DNA from: Orthonyx spaldingii | Lineage: Eukaryota; Chordata; Aves; Passeriformes; Orthonychidae | DNA length: 64,000 bases | Assembly (NCBI GenBank): GCA_013397795.1 | Contig: VZTJ01000625.1 | Location: 186,001-250,000, forward strand | Direction: 5' to 3' | Shown: one piece after another, positions 24,001-35,489 of the stretch | Numbering within the stretch: the first letter of the stretch is position 1 | Layout of the letters: each line of letters begins with the position of its first letter | Notes under the pieces: generated by a model | What the model saw: only the letters and a program-made list of their open reading frames with translations | Databases searched by the model: none | Told to the model about the DNA's origin: nothing | Position numbers and translations under genes: made by a program

Positions 24001-27000
24001 AGTTTGGATTGGAAGGGACCTGCCCATCCAGTCCCACTCCCCATTATGGGCAAAGACACTTTCCACTATCCCAGGGTGCTCCAGGTCCCGTCCAACATGG
24101 TCTTGGACACTTCCAGGGATGGGGAAGGTACAGCTTCTCTGGGCACCCTGTGCCAGGGCCTCACCTCCCTCACAGCCAGGAATTCCTTCCCAATATCCCA
24201 TCTAACCCTGCCCTCTGCCAGTGGGAAGCCGTTCCCCCTCGTCCTGTCACTCCAGGCCCTTGACCAAAGTCTCTCTCCAACTCTCTTAGAGCACCTTTAG
24301 GCCCTTGAAGGAGCTCTAAGGTCTTCTTGAACCTTTTATTCTACAGGCCGAGCACTCAAAAACTATATGTGAATGTGCATAAAGGTTTTCATGCTGTCCT
24401 TGAAAAAAGTTTTCATGCCAATCTCAATCTCCAGAATGAAGGATTAAAACAGAATGAAATGTTAGCCCAACAATGTTAGTCTATCTCATCCATCAGGATA
24501 GACCTGGTCCAAAGGCCACTGGCACTTCTTTTTGGACTCTTGTCTGTGCCTGTGCCAACTGCTGCCAGCTGGCATCTGCAGCATCTGAAACGCCAATGTG
24601 ACACCCTTTGAAGTTGGAAAAATGGCAGTGGATGGTGATTTCCATTGACATCACTGGTCATGGCATCAGGAAATCCCTGGCAGAGCAGACACCCTGGGAC
24701 AGCCCATCTATTCCCACTGGAGAGAGAAGCTCCAATCTTGCAGTAACCCATGGTTTTTCTCCCTCCACTCCAGCCATCCTAAAGTTACCCCATATCCATG
24801 GCTTAGTCATGTCACTGAAGGGAGGAAGACCAGCACCAGGTTGGATGTGGCTTGGAGCAACCTGGTCTAGTGGAAGGTGTCCCTGCCCACAGCAGAAAGC
24901 TGCAATGAGATGGGCTTTAAGGTCCCTTCCAACCCAAACCATTCCATGACTCTATGATGTCCCTGAGACCTCAGCTCTCCACCTTCCTGTCCTCATAGGC
25001 AGAGTAAGAGGAGATATTTCCCACCCAGAGGAGACATTTCCCACCCAGATGGGGAGGAGCCCGGGAAGCAGGCAGCCTCTTACCAATGATGCCAGTGTAG
25101 GCCAGCAGACAGGCAGCGTAGCTGTCCCTGCGGCAGCCGCTCGCAGCCTGGGCGGACGGCTGGCAGTTGAACTGGAATTCTGCGTAGCGCGACCTGATGG
25201 AGCCACAGCACAAAATGGGACAGGTTAGTACAGGTAACTGGGGTAAAAGGGGATGTAGCAGCACACTTGTGGTGTTTGCAGAAGGGAACGTGTTTGCAAA
25301 ATGCTGCCGTAGGTGTTGTTCAAACAGTTCGAACAAACGTCCTTTTACAACGTTCCTGCCCACCCCAACAAACCCAGGAGCAGGTTTTGAGCAGGTTCTG
25401 CAGTTAATGTTTTACACACTTCCTCCAGGACTACAGGAAAGGTCCAGTCTTGGGAGAAATGTTTGTTTTCTGTTGTGTGAGGTGGGTTTTTGAGGGAAGA
25501 GCTGTTGCCAGGAAGGAGATCAGTCTGTGTTGCCATTTTCTATCTTTTGGGTAATAACTTTGCATAAAGGCCCCAGTCTTCATTTTTAGTCTGATTTGAT
25601 GAAACAGAGAATTGTTCTGGTCCGGTTTCTCTCTCTAAAGACTCTAAATATAGCTGAGATCATCTCAGATCTAGGGAAATGTCCAAAGGTCCAGATATGA
25701 AATGTTCTACCCATCACCAGGGCTGCTGCCCCATCCTCTGCTGCAGATGCCCATTCTCAGGAGAAGAACTCTCTGGAGCAGGGACTCTCTGAGCAATCAT
25801 TCTGCCAACCAGTTATTTGCCACGTAATTCTTTAGGCATGAGTCTTGGCACATGGTGGTGTTGGAGATTGTACATATTTCAGATATCAACACAGGGCTTT
25901 CGGGCAGGACATACCTGGAGATCCAGATCCATCTCAGCATCCAGTCTGTGGCCAGGTAGAAAGGGATTTCTCATGGCATTCGAGCTGCTTAGGAAACTCA
26001 AGCAAGCACTTGCACTGACAACACTTGAAGGGAGGGTTCTTTATGTGACAACCTGCACTGTCTGAGCTGTGAACTGAGAACCTCAAATGTTTACCCTGCC
26101 TGGACAATCTCAGGAAAACTGAGCATGTTGCTCCTCCCAGACATCCTCTCTTTTCCAGGCACGTTGCTCTTGCTCCTGGTCAGTGTCAGCATTCCAATTT
26201 GCACTTTCCAGCCCACTTCTTCCCTACACCCAAGCCTTCTTTTTTTCCCTCGCCTTTTTTCCCATACCAACATTTTTCCCATATTTGCCCCATACCAACC
26301 CTTTTCTCCTGTAATAGGATAGTCAAAATCTTCTTTCCCAAAACTTGCTGCATTGTTTAGAGATTGAGAGTAGGGAGATATTGATTTCAGATTTTATATA
26401 ATCCATATGAGTAGAACCCAGACCTCTGAGCTGGGAAGTTCAAAGGGTTAGAGCTGTGCAGGAGCTGCAGTGCAGACATGGTGTTTGACTCCATTTCTTT
26501 GTGATTTATTCCTGGCTCTCCTTGTGGATTCTGCACTACTGGCTTTGACCAGGTCACAAGTCAACCTCTTGCTCCCTTTGTGTCTCTAGAGGATATTTTG
26601 TATTATATATTCAGAGACCAAGGAACCAGATAATTAACAGCTGTGCTGCTTGCAGGAAATAGTTTCCAATCTCCTGGGGAGCAACACTCTCCCCTTTGAA
26701 CCTCTTCCTCACCACTGGGCCCTCTTGTCATGTAAGAGAGGGGGCAGTACCCGTCCATCTCGGACTCCCTGGGTAGCCAGGGGACAGCATCTGAGCACGG
26801 CCTGATCAGCCCAGGGGCTTTGCATCTCTCAGAGTCTGCTTCTGCACAGTTCCATTGTTCTCCTGCCCCGTGTTCCTGGGGTGCAGAGTGCTGAGGGTAT
26901 TTGTACTTCCGTGCTTCCAAGAGGATGCTGCTGCTTTCACTTCCCTTTTTGAAAATATATAATATTTTTATTGCAATTAAAAGATGATGTGCTGGTAGGG

Positions 27001-30000
27001 GATGGCTGCTGGAAGTTCAGCTCAGGAAGTCCCAAACCCCACAACAATTAGAAACTGGGACAATACAGGGGGATGTGTCCTACACTTGTTCTTGTGCCCT
27101 TCCCCAGGTGTCTGCTCATGGCCCCAGCTCCACGCAGAGCACTGGGCTGGGGCCCCCGTGGTGCTGTTATTGTCTTACATCTCTCACTGCCAGGTGGGCT
27201 CTGCTCCCGAGAGCTCTGTGTGGATTAACCTTCTGGAATATCAAAGACTTTTTGAGAAACAGGAGGGTGAAAATAGTACAGATGAAGGAAAAGCACTGAA
27301 GGGGTTCTGCTGTGAGAGTGCACATGGGGTGGGTCTGTGTGTGTGTGATTGGGGCTGGATGGAAACAGAGGAGCAAACCAGGCTGGCCACAGACTGTGCA
27401 GTGGATCTGGAATGACACTCAGGCTCTGAGACTCCTGCTGTAATCATCAAAACATAGAATTACTGAATCACAGAATCACAGAATGATTTGGATTGGAAGA
27501 CACCTAAAAATGATCTCATTCCACCCCCTGCCATGGGCAGGGACACCTTCCACCATCCCAGGGTGCTCCAAGCCCCATCTAGTCTGGCCTTGGATATGTC
27601 CAGGGATGGAGCAGACACAGCTTCTCTGGGCAACCTGTGCCAGGGCCTCACCACCCTCACAGCCAAGAATTCCATCCCAATGTCCCACCTAATTGTACAC
27701 TCCTTCAGTTTCAAGCCATTCCCCCTTGTGCTGACACTTCTTTGCCTCATCCAAAGTCCCTCTCCTGCTCTCTTGTAAGCTCCTTTTAGGTACTGAAAGG
27801 TGCTAAAAGGTCTCTCCAACACTTAGCCTTGTAGCAGAAGGGTATATTATATATATATATAGATTAATTTTTCTAATTAAACAAGCAAACAAACAAACAT
27901 GGTGTTAAGGCCTTCATAAGTGCCAGTGGCTGTCAGGATACCTTGGGTGCTTCTTGAGGATGCTCTGGGCTGGGGAAGAGGGACAGTGAGGGCGATGGAT
28001 TGGTGAAAGTGGCTGTATGGACCCTTCCCCCTTATTCCTGCTTAGCCTGCAACTTCCTGGAAGTCTTTCCATAGCAGGTCTTTCTCTAGGACCAAAGCCA
28101 AAAATCCACAGAAAATGTCTAAAAACTTCAGCATGGTCACCTGACATTTCCTTCTGTCTGTTAGCACGTTTTGTAGGATACAAGGACCGGGCCATGGGAA
28201 GGGACCACTGAGGCAATGGCCTGTCAGCGGGGTGTGGTGGGAGGGCGCACCCTGGCAGGACCCTGCAGGTGAGTGCTGCGGTCACAGGAATGTCACCAGA
28301 GGATGAACCCCTGTCCAAGGCACGGCTGTCCGTGTGCCCCAGCCCTGGGTGTGAGCAGTACCTGCAGACGTAGTTCTCGCGGCAGGAGTCCAGAGGCGCC
28401 AGGCAGTTGGGCTTGTCCTTGGACTCGTAGGAGCAGGCGGGGACGATGGTCTGGCGCCGGCGCTCGGCACAGGCCGTGTCGTCGCAGGGGCAGAAGAGCA
28501 GCTCGTGGGTGTACTCCGGGGGCACGCGGTCGAAGAACTTGCGCAGGGCCTTGTGGCACTTGGAGCGGTTGCAGGTGTCGGCCCGGGCCAGGCGCCGGAT
28601 GCAGAAGGAGACGTACTCCGTGCGCAGCCGCTGGCACATCTCGTCCACATTGCAGGCTTTGGCGGCGTCCAGGCACCGGTTCACCTGTGTCACCTCGTTC
28701 TCAGACCCTGTGCGTGGTGGGAGATGGTGAGGTGGTTTTTCCCTGACCTTCCCCCCAGCAGCACCACTCCAAGACCTCCATCCCACCCTGCTCCCATCCA
28801 TGACCACCTCGGTGACACCACACCCGCTCCAGGGAGGCAGTGGCCATGGTGAAGTGTAGGTTTGCTCTCTGTGTCCTGGCAGGACCAAATCCCCTTTCCA
28901 TACTCATCTTTTCCCAAGAAGTGCCACAGTCACACACGAGACTTCACCACCCAGAGCTCACTTCACCAAGCTCATATATTTAATAAAATGAATTTTGCTT
29001 AAATCTGGGCATCTGGTAACACTTTACTAATACCAATTAACCAACCTGAGGCCCGAAGACAGCAGGCATCAGAAAGTGCATCTGCTTATGGCCATGAGGG
29101 GATGCACTTGAGTGTTGGGGTCTCCACTAATGGACCTTCTGTATCCACAACTTGCTCAAGATCAAAGAGTGAGTCAGTGGCAAAGCTGGGTCTCTGACAC
29201 ATGGTCTGCACTAATTCCTGGCACCTCAGACTCACTGCCCCGGGCAGTGAGTGTCTTTAGGCCTCTGGAGGGTCATGTCTGGCTTTGGCAGCAGCTCTGC
29301 TTTGTTCACCCCAGGCTGTGCCCAGCTCAGCTAGACCTGTCTGGGTCGCAATGTGCCCCATCCAGACCAGTCCGACCCAGTGTCCCCAGGTCCTGCATAG
29401 CCACAGTGCCTTCACAGGGTGGGATCAGAGGTAGCACCCAGCTTCGTGCCCCTGGGAGCTGATGCTGTCTGGATGCAAGTGCACGTGGGTCTTTCCCCAC
29501 ACCCTCTGCAGGGTCACCCTTAACTGACTTCAGCAAAATCACTCTGCTTTTCCACCCCCCTAAACAAGAGGAGAAAGAATGTCCCAGTCTGGGTGGGAGA
29601 GCAGAGATGTGCTGTGGGATGCAGGGAAGGTGGAGGAAACCTGCAGCAAGGGGAAAGGTCAGGAAAATAAAGAAAAACTGTAGTGATGGATGAGAAAAAC
29701 AGCATCTTCAGTTGGAAAGCAGGGATCTCATGAGTTTATATGCCAACAGCCTTCTCTGTAAATACAGAGAAAAGGTAAGAGGGAAAGGTATTTGTCTAAC
29801 ACTGGTTGTAGGGCCCCTTCAAAGATGGATGGGAGCCTGCTTTATAGAGGGGGAGAAATGCTACAGAGTCTCTGGCAGGAGTAAGTGGAAACGTCAGGCT
29901 GTGTCTGATCGAACAGATAAAACAACGGTCCTTCAAGCTGGAGAGAGAAAATGAACTTGAAGCTGGTTTTCACCTCTCTGAATTAAAATCATGACCTGCA

Positions 30001-33000
30001 GCACACCAGGACTTTCTCCTCAGCACAGAAAGATTTTTCCACTGAGGAAAAATCCCTGGAATGATAAATTCCCAATGCAGAGTCAAGCCCTATCTTTGAC
30101 TGGGAGTTAAAACCAGCCAGTCACTGCTGACAAGTGTTAAAACATTGACAGTCTCCCTGAGCACTTCAGAGCTGGCTGCCCTCCTTTATTTCCCTGACTT
30201 TATCAGATGCTCCTTCTCCCAGCATTTATTTTTCCCTTCCTGTTTCCCCCACTGCTTACAGTGAGCTGGAAGTCAAATTCCAAGTTTTTCAGTTATTTTA
30301 TGATGGGTGAAAGTTTTGCTTGGTGTGTTCCCATCACTAAATACTTCCCTTTAAAAGTGCCCAGAGATGAATATTGTCAGAGCATTGGTTTATGCTGGGG
30401 AGCTGCCAGCTAACGTGTAGGAAACAGTTACTTGGAAGGATTTCATTACCTATTCAGCCAATAAATCACAGGGAACATGCTGGATTTTTCCTCTTCCCAC
30501 GCAACACCAGCGGATGTGCTTTTTAAATCACTGCTACAATTAGAGTGGAGGGATATGGTTCCGTTTGCACAGTTTTAATAGCGGCCATATATTGTTTATG
30601 CAAAATTTGGTTTAATATACCTGTTGCTTTCACTTGGCCTATGGTCACAGGGGTGTCTTATGTTTCAACAAGTTCTGGGGAATTCTTTTTGGTAGATTTG
30701 GAAAAGGGTCCTTTGGCAGTGCTGACCATATGACCCTGGACACTGAATAGGCAGAGGGCAGCAGGTCCAAGTTATGTTATAGAAGATTTTGATTAGTATA
30801 AATAATGACAAAAAGGTTAAGGTATTTCGTGTCCTTAAGTGGATGCCAAGTCCTCTGAAGAATCCCTGCTGCTCCGGGCCCATTCACTTTGCTGCACAAC
30901 CAATTTAAATTTGCTTTGGAAACCTGAGAGTGTGTTAACCATGCATAAAAATCCCCATCCCTTGACTTTCCCATGCTCTGAAGCTTTCTGGGACTCAGCA
31001 GAAGGAGAAAAACTCCAGTAGAGAAAACCATGACCCAGCACACAAAATTCCCTGTCCACAGACCGATCTGCCAGGTGGAGTCAGTCAGAGTGAGGTCAGG
31101 GAGCACCTCCTGTCCCCTGTGCCCCAGTTGTCCAGGGCTGATATGTTAATTTGCTCCTGGACATTTTCACTCACCAAGTGCCTGGCCATGGTGGGGACTG
31201 CAGACACTCACCAGCTGCAGGGACCTGCTGCTCCTTCCCTGCTTGGGTGCACTCCAGCTGTGGGTGTCACCCCAGGGCAAGGCGCACATTTGGAAAAGCT
31301 GCAACCAGCCAGCTGTTTGGGCACATCTGCCAGAGACACAGAAGGAGCACATTACCTGCCCCCAGACAGGTAGCTTGGTAAAAAACCCACTCTTGGTAAA
31401 TCTTCCCCACAGCTGTGATGCACAGGCTGGTTGTGGTGGCAGCTGGAGATGGATGGGTCATTGGCGGCCACACTGACCTTTGAACTGCTGAGCCCTTGAG
31501 GAGTTAAAAGGTGTCAGGCAGCTCTGCTCAGTTGTTAACAGGATTACCATGCAGAGCAGAACATGGCTGTGGGTCCTGAGGTTGTCCTCAGGGCAGGTGT
31601 TTAAAGGCTGTGGCTGGGATGAACACACAGGTTAAGTTATTGACCTTTTTTCCTGCAGAGTTTGATCCTGTGGCTGATCTGGAAGCACCTTCTCAAACCT
31701 AGCAACACCCAAGCAGCTGCTGCTTGATGAGGTGTTTGCATGAAACAGATCATCCACCTGCTATGGAGAATGAGTCTGCCCGGGATGGGTCATTGGAAAG
31801 CGTCTTTGTACCACATCTTTAAGTGCCAGTCCTTCACAGTATGGACATGAAACAGCCAAAAGACAAAAATCACAAGTGGTTTTTCCTAGAACACGTAACA
31901 GTTTAGCACAGGAATCAGAGGCAGCTCCTTGGGAGAGCAGTTGCTACTCCTGAGCCATGCAGTGCTCGCAAGGGAGCACAAAGCACTTCCCTGCCTGCAG
32001 CGCTTGGTCCCACAGGCAGTTCCCTCCCTCCTGCACCAGGAGCGTGGAGCACCTTCCCACCCACCTGCAGTGATGGATGCCAGCCGGACGTAGTCAAAGC
32101 CCCTGACGAACGGCTCGTACGGGGAGCTCTCCAGAACGTTCATGCCTAGGGAAGGAGAGAAATTGGTGAGCAGGCAGATGAGGCTCCTGAGGGATGGCTG
32201 AGATGCACAAGGTTTGACATCTGCAGTGAAGGATTGTTTGGTGGGTCCAAGGGCACTATGCTCTAAAGACCATAAGCAAATGGATACTCAGAGTCATGGG
32301 AACAGGTGTGTGGACACATCCTTGGAGAAGGGAATGGAATGTACTGGCTTTTAAAAATCTCAGATTTGAAGTGGGGCAGCAGGGAGCTGTTAAGTTGCAG
32401 CTCTCTGTAGCTCAAGCCCTGGGGCCCTCCGCAGGGATCGCCAGAGAGGACACCAGGCTGCAGCACAGGCTCTTGCTCATGGGCAGAGTTCAAACCACCA
32501 GCTCTACACACACAGGGTTTCCATCACCATTATTGCTGTTTCCTCTAAGTCCCTCCCTGGGTCAAAGGTCCTCATCTCTTTTTAGGACACAGGGCAGTGC
32601 ACAGGGTTCTGTGTGACAACACGCTCCATATTTGCTGTCACCTCTCCCTTTCTCCTTGCCAACAGCCTTTTCTTACATGGCATAGAGTTAATGACCCATA
32701 GCTCCAGCTGAAACTCCCTCTCTTTGTTTTTAAGTCTCTGAGAGGCTGATTTTATTCAACTGGTGCTTCCCTTTCATCTGTGCAATGGTCTGTAATGCCC
32801 CATCACCCAGATGGATACCATGGAATATTATTGAAGCAAGCAGCTCAGTATCTGTTGGGTTTTTTATTAGACATTTAGATGGATGTGGACAGCAGCAGCA
32901 GATGTACTGGCTGGGATAAAAGGACTATCCAGCCTTACGCTCCAGGCATGTGCTGACCTCCAGCCGCAGGCAGGAAGAAATGGCTCCCAGTGTCCACAGC

Positions 33001-35414
33001 CCCATGCAATTACCACAGGTGCATTACAAGGCAGCTTTACACCTTCATTGAAATATCTTGCATCGTTAGTGACTGGAGAGGGGCCCATTTGTATTTTCCA
33101 GCATAGCAGTTTTATACCCTGATGATAAAGCACCTTATCGGAGAATTGTTATCGGGTTGTCATCATGTTATTGTGTCTCTAAATGGGAAGGTGGCTAAAG
33201 ACTGGCGTGCTCAAGAGAAGCTGAGTAAATAGTGTGCTTTGTAAATTCCCTGAGCATGCACTTTCACAATTGTTTTTTGCAAGAGGGCTTCTAGGAAGCT
33301 TTTTGCAGCCTCCTGGGTATGTGTGATTGAGAAACAAAGCTCTACATGGACTGTGTGGATTGGCTTCCTTTCTCAGTCAAACATGTGTAAGGACTCTGAA
33401 ACATGACTGCTATGAAATGTATCTCCCTGGGGAAATTAAGGCAAGGAAATCAAAAGTTTAATGTGTGAATCTGCATTGCAAGTGAACTCAGTTGTTTGAA
33501 AAAGTGTGGGGCTTAGGACATGACAGAGGAGAAGTGGAGTAGAGTTGTTGTCAGCTTTCAAGAACAGCCCTCTCCCAGTCGTTCCCAAGGTGGAAGTCCC
33601 AGGCCACTGGGCAGGAAGTCCATCCAGCACCAAACTCCTATTCTGCATCTGGAGACTCACAGCTGGCCCCTGCCTGCTCTCAGCACTCCTTGCCAGCCTC
33701 TCTCCTCTTCCTTCTAGTGGAAGGTGTCCCTCCCTGCCCATGGCAGGGCCTTGGAACTACATGGTCTTTTAGGTCCCTTCCAACATAAACCATTCTGTGT
33801 CCCGGAGCTGGAAATCCTCATGACAGCACTGCCCTACACAGCCATGTCACAGATAACCTGTTTTCAAAGTTTTAGCTGTGAAGGTCAGCTGGGAAGGAGT
33901 TGTGACACCACCCACTGAGATGAGTGGAGAAGCTGGATTGCCACCTCTTCCCCAGGCTTCACTTCATTGGAAACAAATCTGGCACATAATTATGGGAAAG
34001 ACCAGACACTGGAGGGTGCTGAGGTCTTGTATTTCCCCAGTCAGTTCACAGCACCATGCTCTGCACCCTGCAAGCTGTGGCACCTGAAAGCTTCCCAGGA
34101 ACTTGATCAACCAGTTTCCATCCTGGCAAGCCTTTGCATTGTACTCTCCATCCTCTTTGTTTTGCTTGGCCTTTTGGCCTGTGGTCTCATCCCTGCACTT
34201 TTCCTTTCAGGTTTCAGCCAGCAGCGTTTTATTAATCTATTTCACAGCCCATGGCTGGAAGGGTCTGTTTTATTCCCCATTTTAATTTTCATGGTGCATA
34301 AAATACTCACCAGCCTGACAAGGAAGAGTTATGGCCACTGAGGTGCAATTTTATGGTCACTCTTAAAAAACGTCAAAATCCAAGCTTATTGAATACTGGC
34401 TCTGGGAACACTTTAAGTTCCAACTTGATATCACCAGCCCCAAATCTTCACTAACCCAAAGACACTGGTGCATTTGAGACATTCTAAGGGAGTGATTTTT
34501 TTGAAGTTCATGCTGTTTTTTCCTGTGGTTTATGTAGTGTTTCTATAAAATTCACAGTGTTCATGGTCTTGGTTAACACACATAGATGCAAAATATGCTG
34601 TGCATTTCTCCACCAAAAGATCTCAATGTGTATTGGGAGTGTCATAGAAGAGAAGTTGGGTTTAAAAAAAAAAGGAAGGCGGCATCTCAGGTTTTCAGGA
34701 CTGCTTTCCCCAAAATGTCAATACCATGGGGATCAATAGGATCATCAAATATCGTGGGTTGGAAGGGACACACAGAGACCCTCAAATCCAACTCCTGGCC
34801 CTACACAGGACATCCCAACAATCCCATCCTGTTCCTGGCAGTGTTATTCAAATGCTCCTGGAGCCCTGGCAACCCTGGGGCTGTGCCCATTCCCTGGGGA
34901 GCCTGTTCAGTGCCCGACACCCTCTGGGGAAAGAACCTTTCCCTGATATCCAACTTAACCTCCTCCAACACAGCTTCATGCTGCTCCCTGGAGTCCTATC
35001 AGTATGTCTTGAGATGGAACAGCATAATACAGGGGTATTTTGCAGCAACTTCAGAGCTGGGGAGCTCTGTAGAAAGCCCTGTGAGCAATTACCTTTTAGG
35101 AAGATCATCAGAAATGAGTGCCCTGTTCTACTGACCTTCCATCAGCGTGTGGTGGATGCTCCAGTAGACACTCAAGCAGTGCTTCTCCTTCTTCATGCCG
35201 CGCTTGCACTTGCAGCCGTAGAGCTGGCTGGAGAGCAGGGCCGTCACGGTGCTGCGGCACTGGCTCTTGGCGCCGGGGCCCAGCTTGCTGGCGCCGTTGC
35301 CCGCTATGCACTGCCGGAGCGTGCGGAACTTGGCGCTGCACACGGGGTCAGTGGTGCACGACTCTCCTGCCTGCAGGCAGTCCCTGCTCGAGCCCACAGC
35401 TGCCACCATACCTT
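20932..35414 (-). CDS. GFRA4: GFRA4 (GDNF family receptor alpha-4), composite coding region without exon 1
   Basis: GFRA4 is a GPI-anchored cell-surface co-receptor that binds a GDNF-family ligand (persephin class) and presents it to the RET receptor tyrosine kinase. Seven exons on the minus strand join with matching phases: 35414-35136, 32145-32065, 28707-28362, 25193-25084, 23710-23576, 23356-23199 and 21078-20932, together 1256 nt. They give domain 1, a linker, domains 2 and 3 with the family's cysteine spacing, a C-terminal linker and a GPI signal. The sequence is closest to avian GFRA4 as I remember it and clearly unlike GFRA1 or GFRA2 at many sites. Adding a first exon of about 40 nt gives about 431 residues, the length I recall for chicken GFRA4. 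Mammalian GFRA4 lacks domain 1. Confidence 0.93.
21079..23198 (-). other. GFRA4: GFRA4 last intron
   Basis: It runs from the donor GTAGGA to the acceptor ctctttcag. It contains one CR1 copy (about 21120-21512). The rest, including the AT-rich 22580-22860, shows no exon or repeat that I can recognise. Confidence 0.88.
21120..21512 (-). repeat. CR1 LINE 3' fragment directly upstream of the last GFRA4 acceptor
   Basis: It starts atcatggaatcatgaaatggtttagg and is nearly 400 bp long. In gene orientation its 3' end lies only about 40 bases before the terminal exon. Confidence 0.92.
23199..23356 (-). CDS. GFRA4: GFRA4 exon, end of domain 3 and C-terminal linker
   Basis: The exon is 158 nt. After completing a glutamine codon it reads NAIQAFGNGTHLN, then a Pro/Thr-rich linker (SIPPTTQMYKQERNANRAV) and LEHLQPTK. 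NGT is a further glycosylation sequon. The acceptor is atypical (cccacacaaAAG, with A instead of a pyrimidine before the AG), but the reading is fixed by the conserved NAIQAFGNG on its other side. The donor is GTAGGA. The exon ends in phase 0, which the terminal exon needs. Confidence 0.94.
23576..23710 (-). CDS. GFRA4: GFRA4 exon, middle of domain 3
   Basis: The exon is 135 nt, phase 1 to phase 1. It reads SPITPNYIDNSTSSIAPWC, then [20 protein letters not shown] and NNICL. The TPNYID and APWC-C--SGN--EEC motifs are diagnostic. Two N-glycosylation sequons are visible (NST and NAS). The acceptor is ctggcag and the donor is GTAAGTGTC. Confidence 0.97.
23988..24350 (-). repeat. CR1 LINE 3' fragment in a GFRA4 intron
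   Basis: It starts gagaatcatggaatagtttggattggaagggacc and continues through all the usual blocks to about 24350. Confidence 0.92.
24836..24960 (+). repeat. Short CR1 LINE 3' fragment in a GFRA4 intron
   Basis: It ends ggctttaaggtcccttccaacccaaaccattccatgactctatgatg. It forms an inverted pair with 23988-24350 within the same intron (23711-25083). Confidence 0.92.
25084..25193 (-). CDS. GFRA4: GFRA4 exon, start of domain 3
   Basis: The exon is 110 nt. Its first base completes an arginine codon (AG|G), and it then reads SRYAEFQFNCQPSAQAASGC, RRDSYAACLLAYTGIIG. The same SR.A-F...CQ and C-AC-L-YTG-IG pattern opens domain 3 in all GFR-alpha proteins. The acceptor is ccatcag and the donor is GTAAGAGG. 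Confidence 0.96.
27453..27835 (-). repeat. CR1 LINE 3' fragment
   Basis: It begins tagaattactgaatcacagaatcacagaatgatttggattgg and extends through the CR1 blocks to about 27835. Confidence 0.92.
27845..27862. repeat. Short (TA)n run
   Basis: The text attatatatatatatatag lies just after the CR1 copy; it is a small dinucleotide repeat. Confidence 0.8.
28362..28707 (-). CDS. GFRA4: GFRA4 exon encoding domain 2 (ligand-binding core)
   Basis: The exon is 346 nt, beginning after the acceptor cgcacag and ending at the donor GTACTG. It reads SENEVTQVNRCLDAAKACN and later CHKALRKFFDRVPPEYTHEL, LFCPCDDTACAERRRQTIVP and CSYESKDKPNCLAPLDSC. The paired cysteines and the ERRRQT stretch are the most conserved parts of the GFR-alpha family, and domain 2 carries the ligand-binding surface. 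The exon is much richer in GC than its introns, which opens long but meaningless antisense frames across it. Confidence 0.97.
28708..32064 (-). other. GFRA4: GFRA4 intron before the domain 2 exon
   Basis: It is 3.4 kb from the donor GTGGGTGG to the acceptor cgcacag. I see no CR1 copy and no further exon; ORFs here are short and unsupported. Confidence 0.88.
32065..32145 (-). CDS. GFRA4: GFRA4 short linker exon
   Basis: The exon is 81 nt with phase 1 at both ends. It completes a glycine codon and reads MNVLESSPYEPFVRGFDYVR followed by LASITA. The SPYEP motif is shared by GFRA1 and GFRA2 and marks the link between domains 1 and 2. The acceptor is ttccctag and the donor is GTGGGTGG. Confidence 0.95.
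33712..33801 (+). repeat. Short CR1 tail
   Basis: It reads ttctagtggaaggtgtccc through cccttccaacataaaccattctgtgt. Only the last 90 bp of the element remain. Confidence 0.88.
34735..35015 (-). repeat. CR1 LINE 3' fragment, on the donor side of the domain 1 exon
   Basis: It begins aataggatcatcaaatatcgtgggttggaagggacacac and contains 'cctctggggaaagaaccttt'. It belongs to the same subfamily as 11190-11505. Confidence 0.9.
35136..35414 (-). CDS. GFRA4: GFRA4 exon encoding cysteine-rich domain 1
   Basis: The acceptor is ccttgcag (35422-35415) and the donor is GTCAG from 35135. The exon opens with two bases that complete a codon, then reads GMVAAVGSSRDCLQAGESC. It continues with the family hallmarks KFRTLRQC, LYGCKCKRGMKKEKHC and SVYWSIHHTLMEG. 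At 279 nt with phase 1 at both ends it is symmetric, so skipping it would keep the frame. This domain is present in GFRA1, 2 and 3 and in bird GFRA4 but is missing from mammalian GFRA4. CR1 fragments of opposite orientation lie on either side (34735-35015 and 35490-35674). Confidence 0.96.
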
Positions 35415-35489
35415 CTGCAAGGAAAGGAGAGGCGCTGTCAGGGCCACGGAGCAACCCCAGGTGGGAAATGGATTGTGTCTCCCACAGTC

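Larger units (their letters stand above)
25194..28361 (-). other. GFRA4: GFRA4 intron between the domain 2 exon and the start of domain 3
   Basis: It is 3.2 kb, bounded by the donor GTACTG and the acceptor ccatcag. It contains one CR1 (27453-27835), a short TA-rich run (27845-27862) and a small CAAA run (27884-27898). The rest is unique sequence in which I see nothing. Confidence 0.88.
32146..35135 (-). other. GFRA4: GFRA4 intron between the domain 1 exon and the linker exon
   Basis: It is 3.0 kb from the donor GTCAG to the acceptor ttccctag. It holds a CR1 tail at 33712-33801 and a CR1 copy at 34735-35015; the rest is unannotated intron sequence. Confidence 0.88.

Noticed and set aside
28273..28852. 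Long antisense and alternative-frame ORFs (94 to 157 codons) across the GFRA4 domain 2 exon.
   Set aside because: They are shadows of a GC-rich coding exon; Arg/Gly-rich composition and no family resemblance.
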